Source of the DNA: Sulfurivermis sp040755915
GTDB taxonomy: Bacteria; Pseudomonadota; Gammaproteobacteria; Thiohalomonadales; Thiohalomonadaceae
Reading direction: 5' to 3'
Length of the DNA stretch: 64,000 bases
NCBI GenBank assembly: GCA_040755915.1
Contig: JBFLWM010000042.1
Coordinates: forward strand, 21,931-85,930
This document shows positions 1-8,550 of the stretch, in pieces. The notes under the pieces were generated by a model. The model was not told the DNA's origin. It worked only from the letters and a program-made list of their open reading frames with translations, and made no database searches. The stretch's first letter is position 1. Each line of letters begins with the position of its first letter. The position numbers and the translations under genes were made by a program.

Positions 1-22
1 CTGGTGATGCTGGCCTAGGCGA

Positions 23-694
23 TCAACGGTTGATGGTGATCTGCGCGGCGACGGTATCCACGGACAAGGTGTCCATGTAGGGCACGACGCCGAGCAACGG
101 CGCGTCGATGCGCTGCTGGATGGAGAGGATGTTCTGCGGCAGCTTGCTCATGCGCAGATCGAGGGTGTTGGCGACCCAGCCCGTGAGTTTGCAGCCGCGG
201 TTGCGGATCGCTTCGGCGGTGAGCAGGGCGTGGTTGATGCAGCCCAGGCGCAGGCCGACTACCAGGACCACTTCCAGCTCCAGATGCAGCGCAAGGTCCG
301 CCATGGTCTCCCGTTCATTGAGCGGCACCAGCCAGCCACCCGCGCCTTCCACCACCACCGCATCGGCCTCGGTGGCCAGCGTCTGGTAGTTGCGCGCGAT
401 GCGCTCCATCTCGATGTGCACGCCGGCCTGGGCCGCGGCGAGATGCGGCGCCACCGGCGGGGCGAAGGCATAGGGATTGATCACGGTGTAGTCCACCGTG
501 TGGGTGCCCTGCCGCTGCAGCAGCAGGGCATCTTCGTTGCGCAGCCCATCCGCTGTTTGCTCGCAGCCCGCCGCGACCGGCTTCATGCCGAGCACGCGCA
601 TGCCCTGCCGTTGCAGCGCGGCCATCAGGCCGGCGCTGACCCAGGTCTTGCCCACGCCTGTGTCGGTGCCGGTGACGAAGATGCCGCGGCTCAT
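23..694 (-). CDS. bioD: ATP-dependent dethiobiotin synthetase BioD
   Basis: Makes the ureido ring of dethiobiotin from 7,8-diaminopelargonate, CO2 and ATP, the step before biotin synthase. The 223-aa protein has the BioD P-loop GTDTGVGKT at residues 9-17 and the conserved VVVEGAGG motif near residue 114, and its length is usual for the family. It is the last gene of bioB-F-H-C-D. The ATG lies 136 nt downstream of the bioC stop, and that gap contains an exact 41-bp copy of the bioD 5' end, which is unusual. Identification is secure from motifs and context. Confidence 0.96.
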   Translation of the reverse strand: MSRGIFVTGTDTGVGKTWVSAGLMAALQRQGMRVLGMKPVAAGCEQTADGLRNEDALLLQRQGTHTVDYTVINPYAFAPPVAPHLAAAQAGVHIEMERIARNYQTLATEADAVVVEGAGGWLVPLNERETMADLALHLELEVVLVVGLRLGCINHALLTAEAIRNRGCKLTGWVANTLDLRMSKLPQNILSIQQRIDAPLLGVVPYMDTLSVDTVAAQITINR

Positions 695-833
695 GACACG
701 CCGTCCCCATGATGAAGGGTTGGGGCGCGCTGCCGGCGTGGGTTTCGTCCCTTCCCGCGACTAGCCGCTGCGCGGCCCCGTGTCAGGGCCGACACGCCTG
801 TGTCGGTGCCGGTGACGAAGATGCCGCGGCTCA
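653..833 (-). repeat. 41-bp direct duplication of the bioD 5' end
   Basis: Bases 653-693, covering the first codons of bioD, are repeated identically at 793-833, 140 bp upstream in the bioD direction. The upstream copy lies directly at the bioC stop codon. Read from a GTG at 834 it gives about 47 codons that repeat the start of BioD as far as GTDTGV, then diverge and stop across the true bioD ATG. The P-loop lysine is missing, so this is a leftover of a local duplication rather than a working gene. Confidence 0.85.
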
Positions 834-1727
834 CTTGCCGGGTCCTCCCAAGTTGGCACGCATTTGTTCCAGCGAAATGTGTGTGGCGCCATCTTGGGTT
901 TGTTGTTGCGGCGTCAGCGGCGCCCAGGCATGGCCGTAGACGATTTCATAGCTGGCGGGCAGGCGGCCGTCGTGGCGAAACTGTTCGTAGGCGGCCAGCA
1001 TGGCGTTGAGCCTGTTCTTGCCGGTGAGGCCGCCGTGGCGGCCGCGATTGACGTTGTGCGCGCCGATGGTCTTGAGGTCGCTCATCAGGGTGCGCGCGTC
1101 GCCATAGGTCAGCACGATGTCCTCACGGTCCATGACCGGATCGGCAAAGCCATTGCGCAGCAGGCCGTCACCGAGGTCATGCATGTCGATGAAGGCGTTG
1201 ACGTGCATGGCATCGTCCACTGCACGCCAGGCGGCGCGCAACTCCTTCAGGGTGTCGGGGCCGAAGGTGGAGAACAGCAGCAGGCCGCCCGGCTTCAGCA
1301 CGCGGCGGAATTCGGCAAAGGTCGCATCCGGGTTGTTGCACCATTGCAGGGTGACGTTGGAAAACAGCAGGTCCACCGAGGCATTGGCCAGCGGCAGCGA
1401 TTCGGCATCGGCGCAGATGAAGGCGGGGCGGCGGCGCAGGCGCTGCCACCAGCCGAAGCGGGTGCGCGCGTGTCGCAGCATGCCGTGAGCGATATCGAGG
1501 GCGATGAACTCTGCCGTTGCATAGCGCGCCACCAGCTGTGTGCTGCAAAAGCCTGTGCCGCTGCCCACCTCCAGCACGCGCCGGGGCGCGATCTTCATCA
1601 ACTCCAGCCGCTCCAAAAGGCGCGTGCCGATCTCGCGTTGCAACACCGCCGCCTCGTCATAGCGGGAGGCGGCCTTCTCGAAGGCGGCGCGCACCAGGCG
1701 TTTGTCGGGCAGCGGCAGATCACTCAT
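831..1727 (-). CDS. bioC: Malonyl-ACP O-methyltransferase BioC
   Basis: Methylates malonyl-ACP with S-adenosylmethionine so that fatty acid synthesis can build the pimeloyl chain. The 298-aa protein shows the SAM-binding motif LEVGSGTG at residues 52-59 and the typical BioC N-terminus with AFEKAASRYDEAA. The start at 1727 was chosen because the family begins about 20 residues before that motif and because the ATG overlaps the bioH stop by 8 nt. The longer frame back to 1784 has no family similarity. The C-terminus coincides with the edge of the duplicated bioD segment. Confidence 0.93.
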   Translation of the reverse strand: MSDLPLPDKRLVRAAFEKAASRYDEAAVLQREIGTRLLERLELMKIAPRRVLEVGSGTGFCSTQLVARYATAEFIALDIAHGMLRHARTRFGWWQRLRRRPAFICADAESLPLANASVDLLFSNVTLQWCNNPDATFAEFRRVLKPGGLLLFSTFGPDTLKELRAAWRAVDDAMHVNAFIDMHDLGDGLLRNGFADPVMDREDIVLTYGDARTLMSDLKTIGAHNVNRGRHGGLTGKNRLNAMLAAYEQFRHDGRLPASYEIVYGHAWAPLTPQQQTQDGATHISLEQMRANLGGPGK

Positions 1728-2481
1728 GGGAAAATTCTTCCACGGCGTGCAGGAACGCGTCGGGGTGCGACAGGAACGGCGCATGGCCGGCGCTGGCGAT
1801 GACCTGCAATTTTCCCTGCGGCAGATGGGCTGCGGTGTATTCCGCCGCGGCGAGCGGTGCGAGGGTGTCGCGCGCGCCGTGCAGCACCAGCGCCGGTTGC
1901 GTGATGTCTGGCAGTGCCGTGCGCAGATCGGCGTCGCGCAGGATATTCAGGCCGCCGGCCAGTGCCGCGGGCTGCGGCTGGCCGTGGGCAAACAGGTCCT
2001 GGCGCAGGGCGCGCAATTCTTCTCGCGCCCGTTCCGAGCCGCGGGCCTGGATGGCGAGGAAGCGTTGCAGCGTCTGTTCCCAGTCGTCGCGCACCGACGC
2101 GGCGAACTGCTCGAACTCGGCGTCCGGCATGCCGTGCGGCCAGTCGTCGCGCCGGGTGAAACAGGGGTTGGCGCCGACCAGAATCAGGCGTGCGATGGCC
2201 GCGCCCTGCGCCGCCGCGGCGAGGGCGATGCGGCCGCCCAGCGACCAGCCCAGCCAGCCGGCATTTTCCGGTACAGCGGCAGCAACGAGACGCGCCACAT
2301 TCTCCAGCGTGTAGTTCTCGTCCGGCAGCGTGCTGCGGCCGTGGCCGGGCAGATCGACGATGTGCAGACGATGGTGTGCGGCGAGTTGCGGCACCACGCT
2401 GCGGAAGATGCCGCCGTGCAGGCCCCAGCCGTGCAGCAGCACCAGGTCCGGACCCCGGCCGGTGGTTTCGACGTAAATCAT
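1720..2481 (-). CDS. bioH: Pimeloyl-ACP methyl ester carboxylesterase BioH
   Basis: An alpha/beta hydrolase that removes the methyl group from pimeloyl-ACP methyl ester and ends chain elongation. The 253-aa sequence has the oxyanion-hole motif LHGWG near residue 16, the nucleophile elbow GWSLGG with Ser80, a later GARD aspartate and a GHAPFLSHP histidine, so the catalytic triad is complete. It overlaps bioF by 4 nt (ATGA) and bioC by 8 nt, which indicates translational coupling. Confidence 0.95.
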   Translation of the reverse strand: MIYVETTGRGPDLVLLHGWGLHGGIFRSVVPQLAAHHRLHIVDLPGHGRSTLPDENYTLENVARLVAAAVPENAGWLGWSLGGRIALAAAAQGAAIARLILVGANPCFTRRDDWPHGMPDAEFEQFAASVRDDWEQTLQRFLAIQARGSERAREELRALRQDLFAHGQPQPAALAGGLNILRDADLRTALPDITQPALVLHGARDTLAPLAAAEYTAAHLPQGKLQVIASAGHAPFLSHPDAFLHAVEEFSHE

Positions 2482-3656
2482 GGGCCCTCGCGCAGCAGCG
2501 GCAGTGCGATGTGTTGCAGGGCATCGAGCAGTGCGTCCACCTGTGCCGCGGTATGGGCGGCGGAGAAGGTGATGCGCAGGCGTGCCGTACCCTCGGGCAC
2601 GGTGGGCGGGCGGATGGCGCTGATCAGGATGCCCTTTGCCAGCAGTGCCTCCGACAGCCGCACGGCGGTGGCGGAATCGCCTGCCAGCAGCGGCTGGATC
2701 GCGGTGGGCGAGTCCATCAGTTGGAGGCCGAGTTGTTGCGCGCCGTCACGGAAACGTCGTACCAGCGCGGCGAGGTGGGCGCGGCGTTCGGCGCCTTCAT
2801 CGGATTGAATCACGCGCAGGCTGGCGCGCGTCGCCTCGGCCACCGCCGGCGGCAGGGCGGTGGTGTAGATATAGGGACGCGCCTGCTGGATCAGGGTTTC
2901 GATGAGCACATGTTCCGCTGCGACGAAGGCGCCGAAGCTGCCGAAGCCCTTGCCCAGCGTGCCTACCAGCAGCGGCAGTTCGTGCGGCGTGAGGCCGCAT
3001 ACCTCCATCGAGCCGCGGCCATGCTCACCTATCACGCCGAGGCCATGGGCATCATCCATCATCAGCCAGGCGCCATTTTGTTTTGCACACGCGGCCAGCT
3101 CACGCAGCGGCGCGATGTCGCCGTCCATGCTGAACACGCCGTCGGTGACGATCAGCTGGCGCCGGGCCTTGCTTTCCGCGAGCCGTACGGACAGCGCCGT
3201 CACATCACCGTGCGGAAAGCGCTGCAGGCGCGCGCGCGACAGCAGGCCGGCATCGAGCAGCGAGGCGTGATTGAGGCGATCCTCGAACACCGCATCGCCG
3301 GCGCCGCACAGCGCGCTCACCGCGCCGAGATTGGCCATGTAGCCGGTGGAGAACAGCAGGGCGCGCGGATAACCGGTGAATTCGGCCAGCTCCTCTTCGA
3401 GCAGGTGGTGCGGCGTCATGTGGCCGGTAACCAGGTGCGCCGCGCCGGAGCCGACACCGTACTGTGCCGCGCCCTGCTGCATGGCGGCGATCACCGCGGG
3501 GTGATTGGCCAGACCCAGATAGTCATTGGAACAGAACGACAGCAGCGCACGGCCATCGACGACGAGTTCCGCGCCCTGCGCCGAGTCGATCACGCGGCGG
3601 CGGCGGTACAGGTGCTCCGCCTCGCGTCGCGCCAGTTCCTGTTCGAGTTCGTTCAT
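2478..3656 (-). CDS. bioF: 8-amino-7-oxononanoate synthase BioF
   Basis: A PLP enzyme that condenses pimeloyl-ACP with L-alanine, the first committed step of the biotin rings. The 392-aa protein carries the PLP lysine in GTLGKGFG (Lys236), the DDAHGLG aspartate motif near residue 201 and the substrate-binding HASLLDAG segment. Length and order are normal. It overlaps bioH by 4 nt. A hairpin repeat occupies the 96 nt between it and bioB. Confidence 0.96.
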   Translation of the reverse strand: MNELEQELARREAEHLYRRRRVIDSAQGAELVVDGRALLSFCSNDYLGLANHPAVIAAMQQGAAQYGVGSGAAHLVTGHMTPHHLLEEELAEFTGYPRALLFSTGYMANLGAVSALCGAGDAVFEDRLNHASLLDAGLLSRARLQRFPHGDVTALSVRLAESKARRQLIVTDGVFSMDGDIAPLRELAACAKQNGAWLMMDDAHGLGVIGEHGRGSMEVCGLTPHELPLLVGTLGKGFGSFGAFVAAEHVLIETLIQQARPYIYTTALPPAVAEATRASLRVIQSDEGAERRAHLAALVRRFRDGAQQLGLQLMDSPTAIQPLLAGDSATAVRLSEALLAKGILISAIRPPTVPEGTARLRITFSAAHTAAQVDALLDALQHIALPLLREGP

Positions 3657-3667
3657 ATGAGGATTAA

Positions 3668-3742
3668 CCGCAAAGTACGCGAAGTAGCGCGAAGGTGAAG
3701 AAACACGTCTTTCACTGGGCGAGACTTTGCGTACTTTGCGGC
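3668..3742. repeat. Intergenic imperfect palindrome (cgcaaagtacgcgaag family)
   Basis: Left arm ccgcaaagtacgcgaag at 3668-3684 and right arm ctttgcgtactttgcgg near 3725-3741 can pair, with about 40 nt between them. The arms resemble those of the gltD-hemE spacer (44495-44570). It lies inside the bio operon between bioB and bioF and could form a processing hairpin. Function unknown. Confidence 0.7.
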
Positions 3743-3752
3743 TACATAGTCT

Positions 3753-4733
3753 TTACGCCGCAGGCGTCAGGTCCAGACGCCGGAACAGTTCGCGGTCGTG
3801 ATTGAGGGTGGCGTTGTCGGTGGTGAGCAGGCGATCGCCGTAGAAGATCGAATTGGCGCCGGCGAGGAAGCACAGCGCCTGCGCTTCATCGTGCATGTTC
3901 TGGCGGCCTGCGGACAGGCGCACATAGGAGCGCGGCATGATGATGCGCGCCACGGCGATGGTGCGGATGAATTCGAAAATATCGAGGTCGGGGCTGTCGG
4001 CCAGTGGCGTGCCCGGCACCTTCACCAGCAGGTTGATGGGCACGCTCTGCGGGTGTTCCGGCAGGTTGGCCAGTTCCGCCAGCAGCGCGGCGCGATCGGT
4101 GCGTGATTCGCCCATGCCCATGATGCCGCCGGCGCAGACGTTGATGCCGGCCTTGCGTACCTCGGCCAGGGTATCGAGGCGCTCGTCGTAGGTGCGGGTG
4201 GTGACCACCTTGTCGTAGTACTCGCGCGAGGTGTCGAGGTTGTGGTTGTAGTAGTCGAGGCCGGCATCCTTCAGCTTGGCCACCTGTTCGGTGGTGAGCA
4301 TGCCGAGGGTGACGCAGGTCTCCAGGCCCATGTCCTTCACCTGGCGGATCATCTCCAGCACCACGTCGAGCTGCTCGTCGCGCGGATTGCGCCAGGCGGC
4401 TCCCATGCAGAAGCGGGTGGCGCCGCCGTCCTTCGCCTTCTTCGCCTCGGCCACCACCACGTCGACTTCCATCAGGGTGTCGCGTTCCAGCTTGACCTTC
4501 TTTTCGTGATGCGCGCTCTGCGAGCAGTAGCCGCAGTTCTCGGCGCAGCCGCCGGTCTTGATGTTGAGCAGGCTGGAGGCCTGGATCACCGAGGGGTCGA
4601 AGTGCTGGCGATGCACCTGCTGCGCCTGGAACAGCAGCTCCATGAACGGCGTGTGGAACAGCTGCTCCACTTCGGCGACCTTCCAGTCGTGGCGCAGGTC
4701 GGAAGCGGCTTGGCGTTGGGCGGCCTGGGGCAT
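3753..4733 (-). CDS. bioB: Biotin synthase BioB
   Basis: Radical-SAM enzyme that inserts sulfur into dethiobiotin using one [4Fe-4S] and one [2Fe-2S] cluster. The radical-SAM cysteines are Cys63, Cys67 and Cys70 in CAENCGYC, and the ICAGGIMGMGE-like segment is present (here NVCAGGIMGMGES). The frame stays open to 5057, but ATG 4733 gives the family N-terminus and a normal 326-aa length, and the upstream extension runs through comF. It is the first gene of the bio operon and diverges from comF across 68 nt. Confidence 0.96.
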   Translation of the reverse strand: MPQAAQRQAASDLRHDWKVAEVEQLFHTPFMELLFQAQQVHRQHFDPSVIQASSLLNIKTGGCAENCGYCSQSAHHEKKVKLERDTLMEVDVVVAEAKKAKDGGATRFCMGAAWRNPRDEQLDVVLEMIRQVKDMGLETCVTLGMLTTEQVAKLKDAGLDYYNHNLDTSREYYDKVVTTRTYDERLDTLAEVRKAGINVCAGGIMGMGESRTDRAALLAELANLPEHPQSVPINLLVKVPGTPLADSPDLDIFEFIRTIAVARIIMPRSYVRLSAGRQNMHDEAQALCFLAGANSIFYGDRLLTTDNATLNHDRELFRRLDLTPAA

Positions 4734-4801
4734 GGGTGTTCTCCGGAAAGGCGCATACAATAAGGGCCACGCAGTATTCCCAGCCCAGGAGGGGTTGTCA
4801 A

Positions 4802-5515
4802 ATGAAACGGACGTCGTGGGTTGACGACTGTATGAATTTTGTACAGACGGCCTTTTTTCCTTCCACCTGCCTGCTGTGCGGCGCCCCGGGCAGCGGCGGG
4901 CTCGATCTGTGTCCCGGCTGCCTGCATGCCTTGCCGTGGAATGGCGCCGCATGCGCGGTCTGTGCCGCGCCACTGCCGCAGCCCGGCACCTGCGGGCACT
5001 GCCTGCAGCACCCGCCGCCCTACCAGGCCACCCTGACACCGCTGCTGTACCGGCCACCGCTGGACTGGCTGGTGCAGGGCTTCAAGTTCAACCAGCGCCT
5101 GCCGCCGGGCCGCCTGCTCGGCGAGTTGCTGGCACGGCATCTGGTGGAACATGTCGTTGCCGTGCCGGACCTGATCGTGCCGGTGCCGCTGCATCCGGCG
5201 CGCCTGCACGAGCGGGGTTACAACCAGGCCCTGGAACTGGCCCGCCCGGTGGCGCGCCGCTTCGGCATTCCCCTGGCCCCGGAACGGGTGCGGCGCACCC
5301 GCGCCACGGCCACCCAGTCGCTGCTCGCCGCCGAGGAGCGGCGGCGCAATGTGCGTGGCGCCTTCGAGCTGGTGCGGCCGCTCGCCGCCCGGCATGTGGC
5401 CATCATCGACGACGTGATTGCCACCGGTTCTACCGTGGGCGAGCTGGCGCGGGTGTTGCGCCGGGGCGGCGCGGAGCGCATCGAGGTGTGGGCGGTGGCG
5501 CGTGCCGGGGCTTGA
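4802..5515 (+). CDS. comF: ComF family phosphoribosyltransferase-like protein
   Basis: ComF/GntX-type cytosolic protein linked to DNA uptake and use of external DNA. An N-terminal zinc-ribbon-like region has paired cysteines (CLLC at 23-26, CPGC at 37-40, CAVC at 51-54). A C-terminal PRTase fold follows, with the PRPP-binding segment IIDDVIATGST. Start 4802 was chosen over 4736 because AGGAGGGG lies at 4787-4794. The 237-aa length is typical. Its divergent placement beside bioB is common in gammaproteobacteria. Confidence 0.9.
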   Translation: MKRTSWVDDCMNFVQTAFFPSTCLLCGAPGSGGLDLCPGCLHALPWNGAACAVCAAPLPQPGTCGHCLQHPPPYQATLTPLLYRPPLDWLVQGFKFNQRLPPGRLLGELLARHLVEHVVAVPDLIVPVPLHPARLHERGYNQALELARPVARRFGIPLAPERVRRTRATATQSLLAAEERRRNVRGAFELVRPLAARHVAIIDDVIATGSTVGELARVLRRGGAERIEVWAVARAGA

Positions 5516-5528
5516 CAGCAGCAGCAAT

Positions 5529-5547
5529 GTTAATGAGAATGGTTCGC
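5529..5547 (+). promoter_or_regulatory. Putative Fur box
   Basis: The 19-mer gttaatgagaatggttcgc matches 13 of 19 positions of the classical Fur consensus gataatgataatcattatc, with the aatgagaat core intact. It lies about 60 nt upstream of the ferric-iron binding protein gene, where a Fur operator would be expected. This is a match by eye and has not been scored. Confidence 0.5.
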
Positions 5548-5605
5548 ACTTAATTTGTGGGCGTGCAGTGACAGGCCCGCCCGTACCCGGCCCACGGAGC
5601 AAACC

Positions 5606-6637
5606 ATGAAATTTTCCCGTCGTCAGTTCCTCTCCGCCGCCGCGCTGGCGGCCGTCGTCACCCTCAACGGCACCGCGTTGGCGGCCGCTGAGGTGAATCT
5701 CTATTCGGCCCGCCAGGAGGCGCTGATCAAGCCCCTGCTGGACACGTTCACCGCCGAAACCGGCATCAAGGTCAACCTGGTGTCGGCCAAGGCCGATGCC
5801 CTGTTGCAGCGCCTGAAGAGCGAGGGGCGCAACAGCCCGGCCGATGTGTTGCTCACCGTCGACGCCGGCAATCTGCACGCGGCCCAGGCGGCCGGCGTGT
5901 TGCAGCCGGTGCAATCGAGGGCGCTGGAGGCGGCGATCCCCGCCACCTTCCGCGACCCGGCGGGCCACTGGTTCGGCCTGTCCATGCGCGCCCGTCCCAT
6001 CATGTACGTGAAGGGCAGACTCGATCCCGCCGAACTGTCCAGCTACGAGGCGCTGGCCGAGCCGAAGTGGAAGGGCCGCATCTGCATCCGTTCCTCCGAC
6101 AACGTCTACAACCAGTCGCTGGTGGCCTCGATGATTGCCACCCGCGGCGAGGCCGCCACCGAGGGCTGGGCCAGGGGCTTTGTTGCCAACTTCGCGCGCA
6201 AGCCGCAGGGCGGCGACCGCGATCAGCTCAAGGCGGCGGTGGCGGGGCAGTGTGATATCGCCATCGCCAACACCTACTACCTGGCGCAGATGCTGGAATC
6301 GGACAAGGCGGATGAAAAGGCCGTGGCGGAGAAGATCGGTGTGTTCTGGCCCAACCAGAGCGAGCGCGGCACCCACGTCAACATCAGCGGCGCCGGCGTC
6401 ACTGCCGCGGCCCCCAACCGTGCCAACGCCGTGCGCCTGATCGAGTTCCTCGCCGGCGCGGCGGCGCAGCAATGGTATGCCGGGACCAATCAGGAATATC
6501 CGGTGCGCAGCGGCGTGTCCCTCAGCGCCACGCTGCGTGGCCTCGGCGAGTTCCGCGCCGACAGCGTCAACATGGCGAAGCTGGGTGAGCACAACGCCGC
6601 AGCGGTGCGGCTGATGGATCGTGCCGGCTGGCGATAA
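5606..6637 (+). CDS. Fe(3+) ABC transporter substrate-binding protein
   Basis: Periplasmic iron-binding component of the FbpA/FutA type. The leader starts MKFSRRQFLSAAAL, a twin-arginine motif (SRRQFL), and has a likely AxA cleavage site near residue 27, so Tat export is probable. The mature protein begins EVNLYSARQE, the family's usual opening, and later contains the conserved GAGVTAAAPNR segment. Start 6606-type alternatives are not needed: ATG 5606 lies directly before the leader, and upstream codons encode nothing recognisable. It is followed by its permease and ATPase genes; a Fur-like site lies upstream. Confidence 0.92.
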   Translation: MKFSRRQFLSAAALAAVVTLNGTALAAAEVNLYSARQEALIKPLLDTFTAETGIKVNLVSAKADALLQRLKSEGRNSPADVLLTVDAGNLHAAQAAGVLQPVQSRALEAAIPATFRDPAGHWFGLSMRARPIMYVKGRLDPAELSSYEALAEPKWKGRICIRSSDNVYNQSLVASMIATRGEAATEGWARGFVANFARKPQGGDRDQLKAAVAGQCDIAIANTYYLAQMLESDKADEKAVAEKIGVFWPNQSERGTHVNISGAGVTAAAPNRANAVRLIEFLAGAAAQQWYAGTNQEYPVRSGVSLSATLRGLGEFRADSVNMAKLGEHNAAAVRLMDRAGWR

Positions 6638-6666
6638 CGGCAGATACAAGTGACAAGATACAAGTG

Positions 6667-6712
6667 ACGGGAGGCGAGGGGCCTGGTGTGCATCGCACAC
6701 CGGACCTCCCGT
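6667..6712 (+). terminator. Hairpin between iron-binding protein and permease genes
   Basis: Outer arms acgggagg (6667-6674) and cctcccgt (6705-6712) enclose an inner stem ggtgtgc-atc-gcacacc, followed by ttctcg. There is no strong T tract, so it may attenuate transcription or protect the upstream mRNA and keep binding protein in excess over permease. Copies of 'acaagtgac', seen elsewhere in this window, lie just upstream (6643-6666). Confidence 0.4.
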
Positions 6713-6754
6713 TTCTCGCGTCCCCTTGCCACCTGCCTGTATTCTTGACCGTCC

Positions 6755-8437
6755 ATGACCTCAATCAGCGCCACACTTCCCGCCATTAGAGCCTTGTCAC
6801 GCCCCGATCCGTGGCGCAGCGGCGTGGTGCTGGCTGCGCTGCTGCTGGCGCTGCCGGTGATCGTGGTGTTCAGTTTCGTCTTCGTGCCGGCCGGCGAAGT
6901 GTGGCTGCACCTGAAGGAAACGGTGTTGCAGGAGTACATCACCAACTCGCTGGTGCTGCTGCTCGGCGTCGGTGTCGGCGTGCTCGCCATCGGCATCCCG
7001 GCCGCCTGGATGGTGAGCCTGTGCGAGTTTCCGGGGCGGCGTGTATTCGAGTGGGCGCTGCTGCTGCCGATGGCGATGCCGGCCTACATCATCGCCTACA
7101 CCTACACCGGCATGCTGGATTTCGCCGGCCCGGTGCAGACGCAGCTGCGCGACTGGTTCGGCTGGAGTTACGGCGATTACTGGTTCCCCGATCTGCGCAC
7201 CCTGCCCGGCGCGGTGCTGATGCTGTCGCTGGTGTTGTATCCGTATGTCTATCTGCTGTCGCGCGCGGCATTTCTGGAGCAGTCGATCTGCGTGCTGGAG
7301 GTATCGCGTACCCTGGGTGCCGGGCCGTGGACAGGCTTCGGCCGCGTTGCGCTGCCGCTGGCGCGGCCGGCGATCATCACCGGCCTGTCGCTGGCGCTGA
7401 TGGAGACGCTGGCCGATTACGGTACGGTGCAGTACTTCGGCCTCGCCACCTTCACCACCGGCATCTTCCGCACCTGGTTCGGTCTCGGTGACCCGGCCGC
7501 CGCCGCGCAATTGTCGGCGGTGCTGATGAGTTTCGTCTTCGTGCTGATCCTGCTGGAGCGCTGGTCGCGCCGCCGCGCCCGTTTTCATCACACCAGCACG
7601 CGCTACTCGCATCTGCCGCGCTATCAGTTGCGCGGCTGGTGGCGTGCCGGCGCCATCATCGGCTGTTCCATTCCGGTTGCCTTCGGTTTTCTGTTGCCGG
7701 CGGCGCAGCTCGGTGCCTGGGCCCTCGCAACCCGCGACGCCTGGTTCAAGGCGGAATTCTTTGGTCTGGTCGGCAACAGCCTGCTGCTGGCGGCGATCAC
7801 CGCGGTGCTTGCGGTAGCGCTGGCCCTGCTGATGGCGTATGGCCGCCGCCTGCGGCCGTCGCAGCCGGTGGGTCTCGCCGTGCGCGTGGCGAGCATGGGC
7901 TATGCGGTGCCGGGTACGGTGATTGCCGTCGGCGTGATCCTGCCCTTCGCCTGGCTGGACAACACCGTAGACACCTTCATGCGCGCGCAGTTCGGTGTTT
8001 CCACCGGCCTGATACTTTCCGGCACGCTGGTGGCGCTGGTGTTCGCCTACTGCGTGCGCTTTCTCGCCGTCTCGCTCAACACCGTCGAGGCGGGCCTCGG
8101 CAAGATCAAGCCATCGATGGATGATGCCGCGCGCTGTCTCGGCCTGCCGCCGCGCCGTGTGCTGCGCGAGGTGCACATGCCGATCATGCGCGGCAGCCTG
8201 CTCACTGCACTGCTGCTGGTGTTCGTCGATGTATTGAAGGAATTGCCGGCGACGCTGATCCTGCGGCCGTTCAACTTCAACACCCTGGCGGTGCGCGCCT
8301 TCGAGCTGGCCTCCGATGAACGCCTGGCCGATTCCGCCAGCGCCGCGCTGGCCATCGTGCTGGCCGGCATCGTGCCGGTGATCCTGCTGTCGCGCACCAT
8401 CGGCCGCTCGCGGCCGGGACACGAGGCCACCGGATGA
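6755..8437 (+). CDS. Fe(3+) ABC transporter permease
   Basis: Fused two-domain inner-membrane permease of the FbpB/FutB/AfuB type that passes iron from the binding protein into the cytoplasm. The 560-aa protein has about a dozen hydrophobic segments in two homologous halves. Each half carries an EAA-type loop: EVSRTLGAGPWTGFGRVALP in the first and DAARCLGLPPRRVLREVHMP in the second. It lies between the binding-protein and ATPase genes; no good Shine-Dalgarno sequence is seen at the ATG. A palindromic repeat separates it from the ATPase gene. Confidence 0.93.
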   Translation: MTSISATLPAIRALSRPDPWRSGVVLAALLLALPVIVVFSFVFVPAGEVWLHLKETVLQEYITNSLVLLLGVGVGVLAIGIPAAWMVSLCEFPGRRVFEWALLLPMAMPAYIIAYTYTGMLDFAGPVQTQLRDWFGWSYGDYWFPDLRTLPGAVLMLSLVLYPYVYLLSRAAFLEQSICVLEVSRTLGAGPWTGFGRVALPLARPAIITGLSLALMETLADYGTVQYFGLATFTTGIFRTWFGLGDPAAAAQLSAVLMSFVFVLILLERWSRRRARFHHTSTRYSHLPRYQLRGWWRAGAIIGCSIPVAFGFLLPAAQLGAWALATRDAWFKAEFFGLVGNSLLLAAITAVLAVALALLMAYGRRLRPSQPVGLAVRVASMGYAVPGTVIAVGVILPFAWLDNTVDTFMRAQFGVSTGLILSGTLVALVFAYCVRFLAVSLNTVEAGLGKIKPSMDDAARCLGLPPRRVLREVHMPIMRGSLLTALLLVFVDVLKELPATLILRPFNFNTLAVRAFELASDERLADSASAALAIVLAGIVPVILLSRTIGRSRPGHEATG

Positions 8438-8440
8438 GGT

Positions 8441-8521
8441 AGGTTGGGCTGACGCAAGGAAGCCCAACTATTTGCCCGTGCCCGATACCGTCATGTTGGG
8501 CTTCCTGCGTCAGCCCAACCT
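8441..8521. repeat. Palindromic GTTGGGCT repeat pair
   Basis: aggttgggctgacgcaagga with its short inverted tail at 8441-8468 is answered by an inverted copy at 8495-8521. The two arms can form a long hairpin in the permease-ATPase spacer. A related single unit occurs at 20182-20210, so this is a dispersed REP-like family. It probably affects mRNA stability inside the iron operon. Confidence 0.8.
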
Positions 8522-8550
8522 GCCCGGTGCGGCGCGTACAGAATGAATTG

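Noticed and set aside
832..834. A second functional bioD start from the GTG in the duplicated segment
   Set aside because: The frame loses the P-loop lysine and ends on the true bioD ATG, so it cannot encode an enzyme.
4586..6700. Minus-strand 704-codon frame across comF and the iron-binding protein gene
   Set aside because: It overlaps three well-supported genes and has no recognisable domain; it is a GC-driven shadow.
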